The translations under genes were made by a program, and so were the position numbers. From positions 26,874,339 to 26,938,338 of the forward strand of contig NC_043986.1 in the NCBI RefSeq assembly GCF_902150065.1: 64,000 nt of DNA, in the 5' to 3' direction. The number at the start of each line of letters is the position of its first letter. Within the stretch, counting starts at the first letter, position 1. Below are positions 1-12,618 of the stretch, piece by piece. Under the pieces are notes generated by a model. It made no database searches. It was given only the letters and a program-made list of their open reading frames with translations, and was not told the DNA's origin. Source of the stretch: Myripristis murdjan (Eukaryota > Chordata > Actinopteri > Holocentriformes > Holocentridae).

Positions 1-403
1 AAAAACAAATGCATTTTTATGCCTATGTAAAAACCGCTTAGAAGAAGTGGCGTTACAAATATAGAAAGAGGAGGGGACAGTTTACATTGTGCTTTTGGTA
101 ATGAATATGCCCAGTTATTGTGAATGTGTCATAATCTCCAGCAGTGAGTGAGAGATACACGACTGAGGGAAGCTCGACCGCAGAGGGCGGAGGGGGAGGG
201 AAGGACTGAAGATCTATAATAATGCCCCGCACTGGTTAGTTCGCAGGAGATTTTTCCATTGTTGATCCCTTCCAATCTCATCCCGGCCGAGGTCTTCCTG
301 CTCTGTTTGTTTACCCCTGTTTATTTTTGTCCGGCTTTGCTTCTTTCAGCCCTTGTTTGGCTTGGAAGGAGGGAGTGATGGGTGTATGGGAGGACTGCTG
401 TGT

Positions 404-439
<36 letters not shown>

Positions 440-3389
440 AAGTACATCTTCACATGTGTGTGTCCTCAAAAACCCTGTGTTTATATTTGCATTACTGTGA
501 CTTTTCCATTCCTGTTTGTGTAAATGTATGTTTTCATCTGCATACCTCCTCTCCACGTGTGTATATGTGGGCTTATGGCTAGAAACAACCTGTTGCTGTG
601 AGGCTTTTTGGGTGGTCCTGACAAAGGAAAAAGTCTGATTTGGGCTTTTTGGTTAAGGATATGGTTATTGTTAGGAATAGGGTTAGGTTAAGGTTAGGGT
701 TATGATTAGGGGTAAGCATAAGCTGGTTTTGGTTAAGATTAGGGAAAGGCTATATAGAATGAATGTAAGTCAATACCATGTCCCCACAAAGATAGCAATA
801 CCAATATGTGTGCGTGTGTGTGTGTTGTTGGGGTAGCTGTAACTGTTGACCCTAGCTCCATAACAGGGAATTGCAACCCACTCAGTCATTAAAGCTCCAC
901 CACAGGGACCCATGTGACCTCTCCTCCGATATCTTCAGCCTCCCTCCTTCAGAACGAAACTCAGAGAGACAGAAACCCCTTTCTTTCCTATTGGGGTCAA
1001 AAGAAAGTGTGGGAACAAGAGACAAAGAGGGAGAGAGAGAGAGAGAAATATAGGCCAATCAGTCAAAAAAAGAAAAAAAAAAAAACACAGATAAGTGCTT
1101 TGTTAGCGGGCTTCACAAACAAAAATGGACCACAAGAATAAGATCGGGGACTCCTAAGTCCAGAGGATCTACGTAATTCACCCCTAGGAGTTATTACTGC
1201 TTAGCTGTTGGCCTTGAAGTCCCCGTCGTTAGGCTGGGTGCTCTCTGGTTTTCTCATGAAGTGCGAGCCAGCCCACCTTGTCATGATTAAGAGGCATTAG
1301 ACATGTGGGGTGCATTTGAAGGATAGTTATACGGCTAAGCCAGATTACAGTCAAAACTACCATAAAATGACTCCTGAAAGATGCCTTAAGACAGATCCTC
1401 TGCATTTATGTCTGCCAGACATCCATAGGAGCTTATGTTTAATTTGAAAGGTTATTCAAAACATTATGTCACTGTTCACAATTATTCACAGCTCCCTGGA
1501 TGGCTTTTGTTCTGGTTTCAGAGGATGCGTGCAGTGCACTAAAAGGTGGTGTAGTCTGGATCCATATGTACCAATTCATTTTTGTTCAATTAAAGCAGAG
1601 TTTGAAGGACATGACCGCTAGTAGTCACAACTTTTTCCAACACATTTCCCTAAAGGCTTTAGTTAACAGGCAAATGCATATGAAATTTGTGCTAAAAAAA
1701 GAAAGAAAAAAAAAAAAACAGGAGCATGTGATTACCAACACACTTCATCTCGCTTAAAATATCCGTGACTTCACAACACATTTCAGCCTGATTGAGCAAA
1801 TGACTTTGGAAAAAAAAAAAAAAAAAACTTCCCTCCACTTCTTCCCATCTTTTTCCAGCTTTTACTATACATTCCTTTCACCTACCATCCATTTGGTATT
1901 TGATCTATGACAGAAAACAGATGAAAAGCATAAAGTCATACAGTGTTGCTTACACTTAAGTCAGCCTGCGCATGACAAGTGTGAACAAAATTACCTGTGG
2001 GGGTAATATAGGGAGTTGGCATATCTACACAAGGCCTCTTTCGTGGTGTTTGGAATGTGCAGCTAGTTAGTTTGGTACATTAACCAGAGCCTCTGTTTGA
2101 GAAGGCGCACTGTTATTATACAATGTGCCATCTCAGTCATGCAATCTGACTGGTCAAAAAGGTATTCCCAGGGTGCTAGTAAATATTTATGGCTTTCTCC
2201 TGCTTTTTTTTTTTATTTATTTATTTAAATCTTGCATATCTATGCTACTTTGTAAATTCATTGCACATATGTTAGCACCATACCATTGATGGTGTTCTGT
2301 ACCATTACAGGAATGTAAGTAATCCCAAGGATACGTGGTTGCATCTAATACCTGTTACATTACTATTGTTGTCAGAGTAAAGTTTGCTGTATGGCTGTTA
2401 TGATTAAAAGGCATCACTGCTCTTTGTACAGCTCAAGTCCTCCCAGAGTTCCCCTTTTTCTCTCTTTGATGATGGTGATGGTGAATGCACGAGGTCATGG
2501 TTAGCATTAGCTTTCACTGCTGATTGGATGCAGATTTCATCAGTGCACGCTGATTGGCTCTCCTGTGGGAGCTCAAGGAATGGCGGGGGGCTATTAGGCT
2601 CGAGGCTAATCATCAAACAAAGAGGTCATGGACAAATGTTATGTGACTGCTGTGCTCACATGTAACCAACCAAGAAGTGAATTGTTTTTCACTGTTTAGT
2701 GTGCTCACAGATGTAGTGACCATAGAGGTCTCATTTCTACTTGATGCAGCAGTGAATTCTTGCTGCACTGCTGCTCAAAAACTTCTACTTCTACATGTAT
2801 TGATGCCATTTCCTTAATGGCCAACTCACTCAGCACTCCTTTTGGTGTCAAGTGGGCCAGAAACCAGCCTTGGTACTTCAGTGCACACTAATGTGCAGAG
2901 ATGCACACACACATGCACATACTCTTTTCTCACACTAATAACATACCAAGGCTGCTACCTCATCCCCTAGTTATCCCTTTTAGAGCCCATAGCTCTGAAG
3001 CCATGCGTTGAGGGGGAGGGTTTTGCATTATCCATTAGCTATGCTCCTTCTGTCTTTGATGGATCACAGAGCATGGAAAGCATTGGAGGAGTTCGGGCCA
3101 CTGCAGCAGCACAACAGATAGAGTGGAGGTGGTGGAAGGAGATGGAGCAAGGAGAGCAGAGAAAACACAAAGGCTAGAACGTTTTCAAAAAGTTGGGCTG
3201 GAGGAGGGGTGGAGAGATGGAAGGAGGGCGGGAAAAGGGTTGTGGAGGTCAGGTTCCTGAGCTTTGCCAGCTGGGCCCACCTGGAGGGACTAGAGAGTGA
3301 ACAAGAGCTGAGAGGGGAGGAGAGGGCAGTGGAGAGGAAGGAGAGACAGGATTTGACTGAGAGTGACAGAGAGGTTTGGGTTGTATGAG
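1..3389. other. non-coding flank left of tns2
   Basis: I see no convincing coding exon here. The short open frames are made of CA/GT repeats, A-rich runs or chance frames, without splice-site support or family resemblance. The stretch holds a (GT)n tract near 400-437, a TTAGGG-like repeat near 600-830, poly(A) runs near 1,070, 1,700 and 1,810, and purine-rich sequence from about 3,100 to 3,380 just before a candidate first exon. It could be intergenic DNA or the upstream intron of a longer tns2 transcript. Confidence 0.6.
605..830. repeat. dispersed TTAGGG-like repeat ending in (TG)n
   Basis: The segment contains many imperfect copies of GGTTAGG/GGTTAAGG (about 660-740), followed by a 'gtccccacaaagatagcaat' motif near 780 and then a short GT run. 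From memory this word order recurs in many fish introns, so it is probably a dispersed repeat and not a true telomeric insertion. I do not know its family. Confidence 0.5.
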
Positions 3390-3407
3390 ATGGAATGTTT
3401 GGAGCAG
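3390..3407 (+). CDS. tns2: candidate alternative first coding exon of tns2 (MECLEQ)
   Basis: An ATG opens six codons (MECLEQ) directly followed by a good donor (CAG|GTAAGT). The exon ends in phase 0, and the first securely recognised tns2 exon at 7,827 starts in phase 0, so the two could be spliced together without shifting the frame. The upstream 150 bases are purine-rich and non-repetitive. Against it, six codons are too few to recognise by homology, and known tensin-2 transcripts use other first exons. Transcript data would decide. Confidence 0.3.
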
Positions 3408-3464
3408 GTAAGTCCAGCCTGTTGTGTTATTATGTTAATATGACATAACATCAGTATACTACTT

Positions 3465-3680
3465 CTATTACTGTTACCACTGCTGCTGCTGCCACTACTA
3501 CCACTTCCACTAATACTGCTATTACTATTACTACTACTACTACTACTACTATTACTGCTATTACTGCCATTCCTACTATTACTGCTACTACTGCTATTAC
3601 TATTAGTGCTACTTCAGCTACAACTACTATTATTGCTCCTGAAGCTACTAGTGCTACAGCTGCTACTACTATGAAACTTC
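3465..3680. repeat. imperfect (ACT/GCT)n trinucleotide repeat
   Basis: About 200 bases are built from ACT, GCT and ATT triplets with interruptions. A shorter piece of the same kind sits near 3,970-4,035. It lies between the candidate first exon and the first secure exon of tns2 and is not coding. Confidence 0.8.
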
Positions 3681-6439
3681 AAATTTTCCTCACACCAGTG
3701 TTCCATCACTATATTGAAATCGTTCACATTATTTTTCCTAAATAGCAGCAGCACTACTATTGTGTTTTGATGACTTGAAATTGGGTGGAGTGAAATATGT
3801 GTTTCCTCAGGAAAATGGGCTGGGAAACATTTGCTTTGTTGTTGTTTGTTAGTTTGTTAGCTGCAGAATCAGACTATTATAAGGTGGGTCTTTCAGTGTA
3901 AAATGTGGATAAATTGTAGTAAATGGGATGGGAACAGTCAGAATCACTGGCATGGTCCTTCAAGTGCTGCTTCTACAAATACCACTACTGTTATTACTAC
4001 TACTGCTGCAGCTACTGCTGCTGCTGCTAGTACTTGAACATTTTGCTCATTACCTGCTTCATTACTTGTATTATAAGGCATTTAGCCAACACTATTACCC
4101 AGAGTAAATTCCATCAAATGAGCAAGGAGTGCTTCATTTTGGTTGTTGTTGATGGACACTGGCACTTTTGGCATTGGCTGGCACCTTCTTGTGACCTTCT
4201 TGTTATGGCACACAAAACTGTGAGGAAGAACAACATGGGCAATTGAGAACAAAGGTGGAGTGAATGAAAGAACTTGAGGAAAAGTAAGTAGGACGTTAGA
4301 GAGATCAGAGGAGGACAAACAACGATGTTCTTGCAGGAGACAGATGAGATGGAGAAGGTACCGGCGTGAGGGAAGGAGAGAATGAGGGAGAAAATGGGGA
4401 TGAAGAGTCATAGGAGAGAGCAGACAGGGATGAAAAGTCAAGAGAGTAGTACAATTTAAGCAGAGGGAAATGAAGAGTTGGATGGAGGGAGAGGGAGAGA
4501 GAGATGGGTGGAGGGCTGTTAGCAGGAATTATGTGCGTAAGTGTTGGCCTGGGGAGATGGAATCTGGTGTGGTGTGTTTGTTCTGGCTTAGCGATCGCCC
4601 TGCAGCAGGCCCCTTCACTGGGCACAGGGACATAGGGATATAGAGGGATAAATGGGGAATAAGAGAGAGAGATTAGAACTGAAGAAAGAGAGAGAGGGAG
4701 AACGAGATGCTTTGTCGCCCTTAACATAGGATGCTGGGATGTTAAGAGCAAGAGAAGCTTATTCTCTTTTCCCTGTTGGGGGTAGGCTGGGTTGTTGAAT
4801 TTTCTAGCAGCACAGTTGTCCTGGAAGCACCCAAAACATTAATGCCAAGCTTCACGGACTGCATCCATCCTCACCCATACCTTGAGAGGCAGCTGGATTT
4901 GCTTGATTGTGATCTCTCAATAAGCCATCTTGCCACAGTGGTTCAGACCAATCAGCATCCTACTGGCAGCTATGGACAGCTCTCAAAGAGGTTACTGTAG
5001 ATGCTGCTTTAACATCAGTATTTCTTCATTGAATATTCAATGAATTTATAGGTACCTACACCAGTTTTCTTGCATGCTGTCAAAATTACTTAGACTGCGG
5101 CTGTGGCATTTGGTTCGTTCATCGGATTTGTTGAAGTTAGCCCGTGATGTCCCGACAGTTGGTTCATCCAGTCACCTGCCAAGTGTCAAACGGTTTCCAA
5201 TGATGACTTCTCAGATGGTTCTCTGTAACAAACCATCTGGTGTGCAGTGGTCAAGAAACACAGAAAGTATGAACTAGCCATTGGTCGACTAATCGATTAA
5301 AAGAAGAGATCACCTATTCGTGTTATGCTTGCGAAACTTGCGAAAGTAGTTCTAACAAGGTCTTGCTTGTTCGTTCTTGCAATAACTTGTTCTCATGGAG
5401 CAAAGCGTGATCCCATGAGACTTGGGCGTTATCAAAGCCCTTAGCCAAGATTTGAGCTAAATAAGTCGTTCAGGCTTCAAAGGACTTGGATCATGCCTCA
5501 CGGACTGTATGGAGTAATTTTGGTGTCATTTTTTTGCCCTTAGTGGAACTCTAACAAGTGAAACAAAGGGGAAAGAGGAAAGACAGATGAAAAACGGGAA
5601 TTGGACAGGGGCTGCGAGGAAGCAACCGGGTGCCATGACAGACATCGGAAATAAATGGTTATGTTGCAGAAAGACAGAATCGTCTGGAGGGGAAATGGGA
5701 TGGAAGAGGACGCAAGAAAAACAGAGGGAAAGATATTAAGCTTTGAACTTGCTCTGGTCCACATTTGTAGCCAAGAGGTTTCCTAACCACTTTCATGTCT
5801 GTCGATATGCTATCATGTCTTCTCGCTTATGGGTTTTCCTGCTATCCTAATGCTTCTGACTTCTGTGTGATACTTTATCGTGTACTACTACATGACATCC
5901 AATCCTCCATGATGCCGTTTCCCAGTGTGCTACTGTACACATATATGCTCGTACAAATACCACCACAGCCACAACATAGGGTGGGTTTTGCGATTCGTTT
6001 CCCAAGGGAGATGGAGGGGGGAAAAAAAGCTAAAGATTTCTCAGACTGAGTCACGCAGGAAAATTGCTCAGTTAGTTATTTGATAGCTCAGAGTCAACCA
6101 GAGCCTGTTTCCTTCAACTTGAGTCAAAATGAAACATGGCACGGCTGGATTTAGCTCATTATCTGTTCCTCCGCCTTCCTGTTGATGTCCGTAGTTACGC
6201 GCAAGCAGCAGCAATCCACCGAATTTGAGACTTATGTTGGTAAAAAAAGAAAGAAAGGAAGAAAGAAAAGAAGCCAAATTGGCACAAACGGTGCACTGAC
6301 ATGTACAGAAACACACACACACACACACATTGTGGCGACACACCCCCAGGTTCAAGGCCCATGTAACTTCCCTCCGTGCACAATGAGATATACAAAAGCC
6401 CTTGCCCTTTTCCTGTAGTCAAACAAACAGGCCAAATAG

Positions 6440-6443
6440 GGCC

Positions 6444-6482
<39 letters not shown>

Positions 6483-6635
6483 TGTGTTACGTAAGCATGA
6501 CTGTGGCCCTCAGCCCCCTTCATTAGGGGTGCCGTTCCAGCCCCTGCTTCCTTTGGTCACAGTTCATTGACCTATAGGCCCATACCAGACATGGGAATAG
6601 GATGTGTGACTGTGTGTGTGTGTGTGTGTGTGTGT
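6440..6635. repeat. two (GT)n microsatellites
   Basis: GT runs lie at about 6,447-6,479 and 6,609-6,635. A short CA run lies near 6,309-6,328. They produce artificial His/Thr or Cys/Val open frames on both strands. Confidence 0.9.
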
Positions 6636-7112
6636 ATCCATCTGTGGCTGTCCCGTGGCTGTTCACATTTTTACATACTGCCATTTTGCACACACACCAG
6701 CCATGCCTCTGTTTACTTGGCACTTGACAGCTGTGTGTCTAAATAGTTTCACAGGCCATGTCTTTGCTCCATTGGCCGTACATTCATTTACTCGGTACTT
6801 AAGTGCGTCTAAGTAGTTCTACAGACTCATGTAGCTCTTAAAGCTGTCACTTTCTGCGTATCCCCTCCTCCTTCAGTGCCCCCGACATGTTGCTTGTTGT
6901 GGTGAAATACAAGATTAATTTTTTTGGGATTATGTGGACTGGCAGTATTCCCGGCTGCAGTTGACAAATTGAGACACAGGGTCAGAAATGTCTCTCGGCA
7001 TGTCGATGTCCCTGTGCAACAATAATTGGGTAACCGCTGGGTTCCCTTGTGAAACACTGTTTTTACACTGCATATTGACATCAGGGGCGCACATTTGATA
7101 AACTCGTATACT

Positions 7113-7512
7113 TTAACCTCTTGAACCCTGATATTCCCTTAAATTGACCCTTAAATGGCTTCAAAGTTAGAGAAAAAAATTCATGTTGTACAACAGTGTC
7201 ACATACATGTTGTGTAACTGCAATGCTTCGCAGAAACTATGCCAGGCTTACATAGAGTGAAATATTCAAAGCCAAGATGCCATTGGTTTATGGCTGCAGC
7301 ATGACATCAAATAGAAAATATCTACATGTCTTGTGTAGCGTTTTTTACGCATTACCGTGTAATTCAGCAGGACATGTTTGGTATCTTTGGAAACGTTGGG
7401 ATCCCCACTAGAATTTAAAATCAGGTTCTGTGGGTTTGAACAAAGCTCAGCTGTGCAGCATGAATTTGTAACGATAAACCCACTGACGGGACCAGCAGGG
7501 TTGAGGAGTTAT
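7113..7512. mobile_element. candidate piggyBac-like MITE
   Basis: The left end reads TTAA followed by CCTCTTGAACCCTG. The right end is the near inverse, CAGGGTTGAGGAG followed by TTAT. The arms match at about 11 of 13 to 14 positions, and a TTAA-type target fits the piggyBac superfamily. The interior of about 400 bases has no coding capacity. One flank is TTAT and not TTAA, and I have no second copy to compare, so the call is tentative. Confidence 0.4.
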
Positions 7513-7826
7513 TGAAGCCAGATCCGTTCGGTTTTGGCTTTGTTTGGTTGGAGAGTCATACAAATGAATGGCTACTGTACGCTACTGCTAATGTTGTATC
7601 AGTTTCCGCAGGTGGATGTTTACGTTGCTGGACGGACCCTCTGTTATCTGGTGTATTTTTATATCTTTATCTCGTTTTTAGAGGAAGTATTTCCTCATAT
7701 TCCTCACCCAGGCCTGGCCCTTCCACTCCCTTCCTTCTTTCCTGGAGCAAAAGTGTGTTTGTGTGTGTCTGTGTGTGTCTGTGTGTGTGTCAGTCTTTCT
7801 GATGCCGCTGTATTTGTGTGTTCCAG

Positions 7827-8789
7827 GTGACCTCAGCATGCATCCCAGCTCCCTCCAATGATCTGGTAAGATGACATTTCTCTCTCTCTCTCTCTCTCTG
7901 TTATTTTGTGTAAGAGCATATTGTAAGCTAGACTTTTCTTATACTTCCCTGCTCATCTGTCCTTGGTTACAAGGTCTGGTTTTCCTAAGAAAAAAAAAAA
8001 AAAACACACTTTATGATTTCTTCCTGCTAAATTGTTTTCGGGAAGGCGAGCCCTCAGCCCCGTTTGAACTCCATTCGTTCCTGAAGCCCTGCAGGGTTCC
8101 AGTCCAGAAAAAAATATTGATGTTGCTGCAGGAAATCGTAATGTTTATCCATTAGGGAGTCTGTTTGTTGAATTAACTTTCCTTTCCTTCCCCTATGTCC
8201 CCCTCCTCTCCCTTCTGTCCTTCCTCTTGTCACCCTCTCCTCCTCCTCCTCCCTCTCCTGTCTCGCCTCCCTCATCCCATACTTTCTCCTACATCCTCTC
8301 CTCTTTCTCCTCGCCCCTTCTTCCCCCTGCTTTGCACCCATGCCATCTTAAACCTTCCATTTCATTCCCCCACTCTTCTTTCCACTCCTTCACCGATCTT
8401 TCCCCCTCTCCCTTGCCCGTTTGCACCCTCCTCTCCTGTTTTCCTGCATCCTCTCACCCGTCTCCCCTCCCCTCTTTCCAGCAGCGTAGAGGGACCGCTC
8501 CTTCTCGGCACGTCCAACACCTGGTGAGAGCACTTTACGATGCATTGCTCCTCCTCCTCTGCATCCTCCCGTTTCCTCTCGTCTTTCTCCTGCCTCCCCT
8601 CTGTGCCCCGCTATCCATCTCGCAAAAATGCTGAAACCTGTCCGAGGAAAAACATTTGCGGTCAAGTCAATTTCGGTTTTTAGAGCTCACACACACGAAC
8701 CCAAAGTGTGAAAGTAATGCCAGATGCTTGATGATGAGTCTCTGTGGAAAAGAAATATATAGTTGAATTATTGGTCAGCTGTTTATTTA

Positions 8790-8820
<31 letters not shown>

Positions 8821-11800
8821 ATCCTCAGGGTTCCACCAAGTCGCTGACCTACACCAAACAGAGAAACACCCTGCCCAGGTAAAGGTCATCTCATTTATCT
8901 CCATGTTTGATGAAATGACTCAAATCTTCTGTAGTTCTGTAGTTCCACTTTTTCCATGCCTGCCGCTGGAAGCCGCTGCAGAGGGGAACTGGCAGGGCTT
9001 TCTCGTCTGACTATTGCAAATTAAGTGCCATGGGAGCAATGGCACCGCGCGGCACCATGATTCAATCAGTGTCGTCTTCACTTTTCCTTTCTTCCACCTC
9101 AGTCTTTCCAGAAGCCTTCGTGTCAGCCATGTGATGGAGCAAGTTTATATCGATCCACTTAATGCACTCTGAACCACAATAATACTCTCATCCTCCCTGC
9201 TTTCCTCCTCCATTCCCCTCTCCTTTTCTCTCTCTCTTTTTTTCCCATCCGTCTCTCCCTGCTCGTCCAGGAGCTTCAGCGTGGACCGCGTGATGGAGCG
9301 AGTGATGGAGCGCCACTACGACTTTGACCTGACCTACATCACGGAGAGGATCATCTCGGTCTTCTTCCCCCCGATGCTGGAGGAGCAGAGATACCGGCTC
9401 AACCTGAAGGAGGTGGCCGCCATGCTCAAGTCCAAACACCAGGACAAGTTTCTGGTGAGGGGATGGAAAAATAAAAATATACTGCTCTTTTTTTTTTTGG
9501 GAGGGGGATCAGTTATTTATTTATAATTTGTGTAAGGAAGGGGAAGCACCATCACAGTCACTTGTTTTTCCTCGACCGGCCCCACACAATCCACCCCCAC
9601 CCTCTAACCTCTGACATGATGAATCAAGGCAATGGACAGAGAAAAAAAAAGAAAAGAAAAACAGCAACAAAAAAAAAAAAAAAAACATATACAGGAAACC
9701 ACATTAATAGGGACAAAAAAAGGAAAAGGAGTGGGAAGAACAAAACAAAAACAAAAGTACAGAAGTCCTGCAAAACTCTCAACCCCATCCTCGTGCTACT
9801 CAGGGATCCCAGGACCATAGTAATCATAAACTAAACTAAAAAATTCAGGCATAAATTAGATACTTATGCCAATGTCCTCCATTGCTGATGATGATATCCA
9901 CAGAAATAGCTGAGAGCACGCATAAAATGTTTATATATGCATGAGGTAATTAAAGACTCTGCATACAGTATGTATAATATTCCAGACAAGGAAAATATAC
10001 TGTGCTGTTTCTGTCCTTTGCCGTGTTGCAGCACCATTTTGCATCCCGTCTGTTGTTGTTTGTGGATGCAAAATGGAACAAGAAGAAGCAACAGTTGTTT
10101 TTTTCTTTCTGTCTTATTTAATGGCATCATTGCACTGATCAAATACTTCACAGTGGAGAGTATTTTAGGGAAGAGTCACGGTAAAGATAAGAGTGTGGTA
10201 TGTGACTGTTTTGAGGACGGTGTTTTGAGGTCATTGTGTGTGCCGAGCCACAGAAACAATTCGAACAGAAATGTCCGAACAAATTTAGCAGCCCACAAAT
10301 TAGCTGTTTATCAACATTTCTCTGCCTCCGCCCTGCTAAAATGATAACTGAGTGGATAGTCGGGTCGACGCTGATTGGAAAGGAGGACAGAATGCATTTT
10401 GAGTGGATATGACACTGCATATCTCTTCTGCTGCAAGATGAAGTGAGGAGAAATGCCTGATGAAAAATGAATTGTGTTTCAGCTCTTCAACCTCTCCGAA
10501 AGGCGCCATGACATCAGCCGTCTGAATCCCAAGGTAGAGCGATGGTTCCTTTCAATCTCATGAGTCTATAATTCAGTAGAGGGATAAATTCATTTAAGTT
10601 CCTGGGCCTCTCTCTCTGCACCTCCAGGTTCATGATTTCGGCTGGCCTGACCTCCACGCCCCGCCGCTGGATAAGATCTGTGCCATGTGTAAGGCCATGG
10701 AGACGTGGCTGACCTCTGATCCGCAGCACGTGGTGGTCCTGCACTGCAAGGTCAGAGTTCAGGGAGTCGCCACGGTTTAAAGACAGATGGCCCTGCGGTT
10801 CCCATGATCACAGCGCACGGCGCATCTTCATTTTTCAATGCAAGGAAAAATGTTTCCTGTGGAGTTTGAGATGAATTTCAAGCTATTACTAGAGGGCTTT
10901 CCAGAATCCTGATACAGAGGGTATTCTGTTTCTTTAGCTGTTAGCTCTGCAGCTAGCAAGCAAGACAACAACCAGCTCAAACCTCACTAATGTAATATAA
11001 TATATAGCACTAATATTGCACCTGCATGGATGCAGTTTTGGTCATTGTCAACTATACCATGTATAAATTTGTTATCTTGAAGTTTAATATTTCCCCGCAT
11101 GTTCCAGATGCAAGTTATGGTTGCAGTTAAAAATGCAGGAAAAAGTATCACTAATGACAAACTATTCAAAAAGTGGAAGGACACTAAAAAGCTTCTTTGT
11201 TGTATAAAGCAGCTAAATGTAATTTATTTCCTCTATCGTTGCCAGTGAAGTTAGTAAATCGGTTAAAACCTTTACAAATGAACATGTAACCTACCCACCA
11301 TTACACCCATTACTCAAAAAAAAACAAACAAATGAAAGCGTCAGTGCATGTTGAGGTCAGTTATCTCATTTAGCGATTTATTTATCTCAACTTTTCAGGA
11401 AAACAACTCGCAGCGACTTTCGGTGTAGTAGCGCTGCCAAGCAGTGACCACCTGCCACTGTGGGTGACCGAGCTTCCCGGGCTTGTTTGGATGTTTTAGC
11501 TTTTGGTTTTGGTGAAGAGACACAAGAGCTTAATACTAAAACCAGACTACTGCTGTGGTCTGTTGACTTTCCAGCACATTCCGCTACAGGCCGTTCTTTC
11601 CCACATGCACATCATGCCAGAGGAGTAGAAGAAGTGAGCTTTTGTCAATAAAGAATCTCCACGGAAAGACGCAACAAAACTTAGCTTTCCTGAAAGAGAC
11701 TGATAGACGTTTTGGCGTAACCTGCTTTCTAATCAGCAGGGGCGTCTGCATGGTTATTGGCATCTATAGGGGTCGGATTAGGAATTTCGAAGCTGGAATG

Positions 11801-12531
11801 TCTTTGGAATGTGTCAGGAAGTAGGGAGCACCCGGTGTGAAAAAAAACTCCACAGGGAGCTTTTTAATTTGTTTTTCAGCTCAAGGTGGTTCTCCTTGTC
11901 TTTCTCTTGTCTTTCTCTCGCCCTGTCAAAAAAAAAAAAAAAAAGATTAAAAATCCACCGTGCAGTCTTAACTGTCACATCTCAAAAACCGTGCAAATTC
12001 GTCTGTCTCCACATTCAAAACTCGGTGCCTGAGGCTGAAATCAGCTGATCTGCGGTGCATTGCACATCATGACTTCATGGTTTTGCAGAAGACTTCATCC
12101 CTGCTGTTTTCTCTCCCTCCGACAGGGCAACAAGGGGAAAACGGGCGTGATCATTGCAGCATACATGCACTACAGCAAGATCTCTGCTGGGTGAGTTTAT
12201 GTGCTAGGTATCCAGAGCCACAATTTTCCGAGACATTTGACATTTAAGTTACTGCAAGGACGTGCAAAAACCTACTGAATCAGCATGCCAAATCACTTTA
12301 AACGCTTATGGCAGTGTACGTTGTGGCTGTGATGCAGTTCAAATGTACACAGCAGAAAGATTTCCAGTCTGACTCGCTGATAAGTTGCCTGATAAATGAT
12401 GCCCTGTGGATTTTGCACAGTAACAGTGGAAACTGGTTTATCCTGTGGCCAGTGCCAGCTGTATCCCTTCCATGTACTTTCTGGCATCTAGAGAGTCTGG
12501 TGCAAGTCTCATGATGGAAATTGTTGGCCAA

Positions 12532-12618
<87 letters not shown>

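Noticed and set aside
311-556. 81-aa open frame with a His-Thr run on the minus strand
   Set aside because: It is the translation of a (GT)n microsatellite and has no splice or homology support.
660-745. Interstitial telomere
   Set aside because: The TTAGGG words are too irregular and part of a wider dispersed motif.
3465-3680. Triplet repeat as a possible coding homopolymer
   Set aside because: No open frame with start, splice sites or homology; stops occur in the frames.
4082-4751. Two long Ser/Leu/Pro-rich minus-strand open frames
   Set aside because: They are the complement of purine-rich intron sequence; the composition alone keeps the frame open.
8195-8665. Pro/Ser-rich plus-strand frames and an Arg/Gly-rich minus-strand frame
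   Set aside because: CT-rich intron DNA around tns2 exon 8482-8523 explains them; the real 42-base exon is in phase with its neighbours.
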